A program made the translations under genes and the position numbers. A DNA stretch of 64,000 nt. It comes from Tragulus kanchil. Lineage: Eukaryota > Chordata > Mammalia > Artiodactyla > Tragulidae. The stretch lies in NCBI GenBank assembly GCA_022376925.1, contig JAIOJX010000005.1, positions 89,935,001-89,999,000 of the forward strand, in the 5' to 3' direction. The notes beneath the pieces were generated by a model that was given only the letters and a program-made list of their open reading frames with translations, searched no databases and was not told the DNA's origin. Below, one piece after another: positions 59,553 to 64,000 of this stretch; position 1 is the first letter of the stretch; each line of letters begins with the position of its first letter.

Positions 59553-61839
59553 ACATGAATAAACGACAGTGACCACCACACAGCTCTTCATCCAGGGCCC
59601 TGTGCCCTTCTTCCAGCCTTCAGTTGAGAGCTTGTAGGCTCATGGCTCTCAACAAGCATGAGAAGAGGCCATGTCGCATTTACCAGTGGATACCAGCCAG
59701 TCTGCTGTGTCCAGGGCTGAGGGCTTCTCCAGCATGTGGGACTTTCAGTGCTAAAATTTGGACAGCCCTGCTCCTCTACCCAAGGGCATGTTAGAATTGA
59801 TAGAACGTGGCCGTAAGCGGGGCTAGGGACAAGTAATAGCCTGAGAGAGAAGTCCTCTGTGCCAGCTGTCTCTGAAGTCCTCTCAGGTCTGCTTCCTCTG
59901 AGGGTCTTCCCTTCTGCCTATGATGTCTCCTTGACATCACTCTTTCTTCTCTAGGAATCCAGTTCCCCTTTGTAAATTTTGGGGGTCATCAGTGGGCACC
60001 ATTTCTTTCTAAATTTTCTGCCATCTCCTGATCATTTAAGCACAGTGGACCCTTCAACGTGCTATGCCAGAACAAGTATAAGAAAGTCTGTAAACTTTAT
60101 CTACAGGCTACAACTCCTGCTTTCATTACATAGGGTTTTATCTAGGACTCCATTGCTTATGCTTGGCATTTTTCTCTCTGTGTTTTAACTCCCTGGATTG
60201 TATATTTCATGCACCTTCTTGTTTGGAGTATTCCCAAGTCTAATTTGCCAAACTTCTTTCCTCCTTCCCCAGATCTGAGTCCAGGAAAGGAAATCCCAAG
60301 GTTCCATCAGTCTCAACCCTAAGGAAGCCCTGGCCTGGCTGCCATTTCCCATCATGTAATGGGACATTGCACACAAGCAGGCATAAAAACCTTTGCTACT
60401 TTTCACTTTAATTCTAGTTTAGAGTCTCACTTCGTAGGGAGTCCACCATTATTTTTGTTGGAAATGGTAGGGCCACTACAGACCTATGTAACTAAAATAT
60501 TACATGTGCTGGAGAGTCACATTTTATCTGATTTGGCTAAAATAACAAACGTGGTTGTTTACAACAATTTGAAGTACTGGGTTAAAAAGCATTCATTTAT
60601 CCTGCCTCCATTTTCATATCCATCACTCAAATCGTAGATAACGGATTAGTAATGACTCTTACAGACTGCAGATTAACATATATGATTCAATTCCAGGGCC
60701 CCCTGTGACATGAATAAACGACAGTGACCACCACACAGCTCTTCATCCAGGGCCCTGTGCCCTTCTTCCAGTTGAGAGCTTGTAGGCTCATGGCTCTCAA
60801 CAAGCATGAGAAGAGGCCATGTCGCATTTACCAGTGGATACCAGCCAGTCTGCTGTGTCCAGGGCTGAGGGCTTCTCCAGCATGTGGGACTTTCAGTGCT
60901 AAAATTTGGACAGCCCTGCTCCTCTACCCAAGGGCATGTTAGAATTGATAGAACGTGGCCGTAAGCGGGGCTAGGGACAAGTAATAGCCTGAGAGAGAAG
61001 TCCTCTGTGCCAGCTGTCTCTGAAGTCCTCTCAGGTCTGCTTCCTCTGAGGGTCTTCCCTTCTGCCTATGATGTCTCCTTGACATCACTCTTTCTTCTCT
61101 AGGAATCCAGTTCCCCTTTGTAAATTTTGGGGGTCATCAGTGGGCACCATTTCTTTCTAAATTTTCTGCCATCTCCTGATCATTTAAGCACAGTGGACCC
61201 TTCAACGTGCTATGCCAGAACAAGTATAAGAAAGTCTGTAAACTTTATCTACAGGCTACAACTCCTGCTTTCATTACATAGGGTTTTATCTAGGACTCCA
61301 TTGCTTATGCTTGGCATTTTTCTCTCTGTGTTTTAACTCCCTGGATTGTATATTTCATGCACCTTCTTGTTTGGAGTATTCCCAAGTCTAATTTGCCAAA
61401 CTTCTTTCCTCCTTCCCCAGATCTGAGTCCAGGAAAGGAAATCCCAAGGTTCCATCAGTCTCAACCCTAAGGAAGCCCTGGCCTGGCTGCCATTTCCCAT
61501 CATGTAATGGGACATTGCACACAAGCAGGCATAAAAACCTTTGCTACTTTTCACTTTAATTCTAGTTTAGAGTCTCACTTCGTAGGGAGTCCACCATTAT
61601 TTTTGTTGGAAATGGTAGGGCCACTACAGACCTATGTAACTAAAATATTACATGTGCTGGAGAGTCACATTTTATCTGATTTGGCTAAAATAACAAACGT
61701 GGTTGTTTACAACAATTTGAAGTACTGGGTTAAAAAGCATTCATTTATCCTGCCTCCATTTTCATATCCATCACTCAAATCGTAGATAACGGATTAGTAA
61801 TGACTCTTACAGACTGCAGATTAACATATATGATTCAAT
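59553..61839 (+). repeat. Direct duplication Q
   Basis: Copies at 59553-60691 and 60708-61839; the offset changes from 1155 to 1148 at a 7-bp loss near 60770. The spacer is 16 bp. The end overlaps duplication R. Confidence 0.95.
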
Positions 61840-61999
61840 CACTTCATTAGAATGAGTAAATGATTAATTTCATTCCTTTTAAATGAAAAGAGGAGCTACT
61901 GTAGCAACCTGAATTTAAGCCTATAGGACTTGCATAAAGGACAAATACATGGGCTTTGAAGGGCAGAGTTGTGTGGAAAATCCCCACAGAGTGTCTAGA

Positions 62000-62350
62000 G
62001 TCATGGAATGTTAGAGGTGAACGGAACCTTGGAGGTCACTGAGCTACCCTCTGCAGAGCTGCCTCTCTCTGCAATAGCTCTACAAATTGCTTGTCAGTCT
62101 TGGTGTCTGAATCGCCTTGACTCCAAGTGTCCTACCTCTAAACATAGCCCACACCATTTCTAGACAGTTCTAAATGTTAGAATATACTCTCATTTTGAGA
62201 CTAAATCTAACACCGTTATGTCCACCCATATGCCTGCTCTTTATATAGAAGAGGAGAGTGATGTGCTGGTGCTGTCTCTTTTCTCCAAGATAAATATTCT
62301 TTGTTCCTCTAGCCAGTCCTCAGAAGACAGTAGCAAGATCCCCTAATTCC
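62000..62350 (+). repeat. Ancient mammal-wide repeat (class unresolved)
   Basis: GTCATGGAATGTTAGAGGTG, GGAACCTTGGAGGTCACTGA, then CTCTTTTCTCCAAGATAAAT and CTCTAGCCAGTCCTC match the order of an ancient element ('gaatgttagagctggaagggacctt ... cttctccaggctaaa'). Duplicated at about 63143-63490. Confidence 0.45.
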
Positions 62351-62360
62351 TCACATAAGA

Positions 62361-62560
62361 GCTTACCTGGTGGCTCAGATGGTAAAGAATATGCCTGAAA
62401 TGTGGAAGACCTGGGTTCAGTCCCTGAGTGGGGAAGATCCCTTAGAAGTGGAAATGGCAACCTCTCCAGTATTCTTGTCTGGAGAATCCCATGGACAGAG
62501 GAGCCTGGTGGGCTATAGTCTGGGGATTGCAGAGAGCTGGACATGAGCAAGCGGCTAATA
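62361..62560 (+). mobile_element. Bov-tA-type SINE
   Basis: GCTTACCTGGTGGCTCAGAT head, GGTTCAGTCCCTGAGTGGGG, TATTCTTGTCTGGAGAATCC, CAGAGAGCTGGACATGAGCA. Second copy at 63504-63704 in duplication R, with one extra C (CAACCCTCTCC). Confidence 0.92.
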
Positions 62561-63503
62561 CAAGAGCACAAACATCATGTGGATTGACAGCAGACTATCA
62601 GTCTCAACCCTAAGGAAGCCCTGGCCTGGCTGCCATTTCCCATCATGTAATGGGACATTGCACACAAGCAGGCATAAAAACCTTTGCTACTTTTCACTTT
62701 AATTCTAGTTTAGAGTCTCACTTCGTAGGGAGTCCACCATTATTTTTGTTGGAAATGGTAGGGCCACTACAGACCTATGTAACTAAAATATTACATGTGC
62801 TGGAGAGTCACATTTTATCTGATTTGGCTAAAATAACAAACGTGGTTGTTTACAACAATTTGAAGTACTGGGTTAAAAAGCATTCATTTATCCTGCCTCC
62901 ATTTTCATATCCATCACTCAAATCGTAGATAACGGATTAGTAATGACTCTTACAGACTGCAGATTAACATATATGATTCAATCACTTCATTAGAATGAGT
63001 AAATGATTAATTTCATTCCTTTTAAATGAAAAGAGGAGCTACTGTAGCAACCTGAATTTAAGCCTATAGGACTTGCATAAAGGACAAATACATGGGCTTT
63101 GAAGGGCAGAGTTGTGTGGAAAATCCCCACAGAGTGTCTAGAGTCATGGAATGTTAGAGGTGAACGGAACCTTGGAGGTCACTGAGCTACCCTCTGCAGA
63201 GCTGCCTCTCTCTGCAATAGCTCTACAAATTGCTTGTCAGTCTTGGTGTCTGAATCGCCTTGACTCCAAGTGTCCTACCTCTAAACATAGCCCACACCAT
63301 TTCTAGACAGTTCTAAATGTTAGAATATACTCTCATTTTGAGACTAAATCTAACACCGTTATGTCCACCCATATGCCTGCTCTTTATATAGAAGAGGAGA
63401 GTGATGTGCTGGTGCTGTCTCTTTTCTCCAAGATAAATATTCTTTGTTCCTCTAGCCAGTCCTCAGAAGACAGTAGCAAGATCCCCTAATTCCTCACATA
63501 AGA

Positions 63504-63704
63504 GCTTACCTGGTGGCTCAGATGGTAAAGAATATGCCTGAAATGTGGAAGACCTGGGTTCAGTCCCTGAGTGGGGAAGATCCCTTAGAAGTGGAAATGG
63601 CAACCCTCTCCAGTATTCTTGTCTGGAGAATCCCATGGACAGAGGAGCCTGGTGGGCTATAGTCTGGGGATTGCAGAGAGCTGGACATGAGCAAGCGGCT
63701 AATA
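63504..63704 (+). mobile_element. Bov-tA-type SINE, duplicate copy
   Basis: Same insertion as at 62361-62560, in the right copy of duplication R. The flanks on both sides are shared, so it is not a separate event. Confidence 0.92.
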
Positions 63705-63726
63705 CAAGAGCACAAACATCATGTGG

Positions 63727-64000
63727 TACCCTGAACTGACATAGTAGTTTGCACATGGATTGTCTGGCTCATAATATACTGATACAGCACAGTCTCAGCT
63801 GTTGCCACTAATTTGTAAAAGGGGCCAAGGTCACAATCATTTTAGGGAGAAGGTAGTTGAGAGCTTGTTCCATCCCTTTTCATGGGAACTTTGTTTCCAT
63901 TTTGTATATGGATTTTATCCTTTCTTTGTAACTTTTAGTTTGGCCTCCTGGTTGTCATTGAGATGCAGTGTTATACATTTGATTGATCTGTGAACACATT
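63727..64000. other. Non-coding tail of the window
   Basis: Single-copy sequence after duplication R; no repeat or exon recognised. Confidence 0.5.

Larger units (their letters stand above)
61454..63726 (+). repeat. Direct duplication R (overlaps Q)
   Basis: Copies at 61454-62582 and 62597-63726, offset 1143-1144, with one C added in the SINE of the second copy. Overlap with Q makes about 385 bp triple (from 60306, 61454 and 62597). The right end falls just past a Bov-tA SINE. Confidence 0.95.
35181..64000 (+). other. ANK3 intron 1 (inferred)
   Basis: Everything after the donor at 35181 should be intron of this isoform, because no ankyrin-repeat exon (expected to open SDANASYL) is seen to the window end. 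First introns of ANK3 are known to be very long, so this is plausible. The inference assumes the scaffold is collinear despite the duplications. Confidence 0.7.

Noticed and set aside
1..63726. Tandem satellite or copy-number expansion as explanation of the repeats
   Set aside because: Each unit is different from every other; only adjacent pairs match. A satellite or CNV would repeat one unit many times.
1..64000. CRISPR array, operon, phage or bacterial element
   Set aside because: No regularly spaced short repeats, no ribosome-binding-site-led gene series, and repeat content is entirely ruminant.

Overview
This is vertebrate nuclear DNA from a ruminant. Evidence: Bov-tA-type tRNA SINEs, RTE/BovB LINE fragments and L1 3' ends like those of cattle L1 are scattered on both strands, with older mammal-wide repeats (MIR, L1M, hAT- and pogo-like DNA elements) between them. 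The species cannot be fixed from the sequence. There is no bacterial gene, operon, phage, CRISPR array or intact mobile-element gene. Nearly every open frame is a chance ORF or a translation of a SINE or LINE.

One real coding exon is recognisable. At 35067-35180 (+) an ATG in a strong Kozak context opens 38 codons starting MAHAASQLKKNRD and ending in a K/R-rich stretch at a GT splice donor. This matches the N-terminus of the long, ankyrin-repeat form of ankyrin-G (ANK3). Sequence to its right is therefore intron 1 of that isoform. Sequence to its left is the 5' flank, or intron of an isoform that starts further upstream.

The dominant structure is not a gene. Eighteen segments (called A to R here) occur as near-identical direct duplicates. 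Each copy is about 0.96-1.14 kb, the offset between copies is always 1.09-1.18 kb, and the two copies abut or are separated by 0-127 bp. They begin at about 1, 4770, 7513, 11032, 16389, 22911, 24882, 28406, 35019, 36846, 38956, 40826, 44971, 47464, 50546, 54879, 59553 and 61454. Together they add about 20 kb, nearly a third of the window. Neighbouring pairs sometimes overlap (F-G, I-J-K-L, Q-R), which makes short stretches present three times. Copies differ mostly by homopolymer indels plus a few substitutions, and several breakpoints lie at SINE edges. The unit size is constant while the content is unrelated (SINE, L1, intron, ANK3 exon). This argues for unmerged contig-end overlaps or gap-filling in the assembly rather than eighteen independent biological duplications. 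The second copy of the ANK3 exon (from 36168) carries a net 4-bp deletion and is frameshifted.

Layout: 1-34.4 kb is non-coding with SINE/LINE clusters (3.4-4.4, 8.1-9.6, 13.4-16.2, 17.2-20.9, 22.9-27.1, 28.4-29.7 and 31.2 kb). The ANK3 first exon lies at 35.07 kb, its frameshifted duplicate at 36.17 kb, and from there to 64 kb is intronic or non-coding. A GC-rich, CHR-like tRNA-Glu-derived SINE family with clear target-site duplications is the most interesting genuinely biological repeat. I found no convincing novel system; the notable result is the systematic duplication pattern and its effect on ANK3 annotation.
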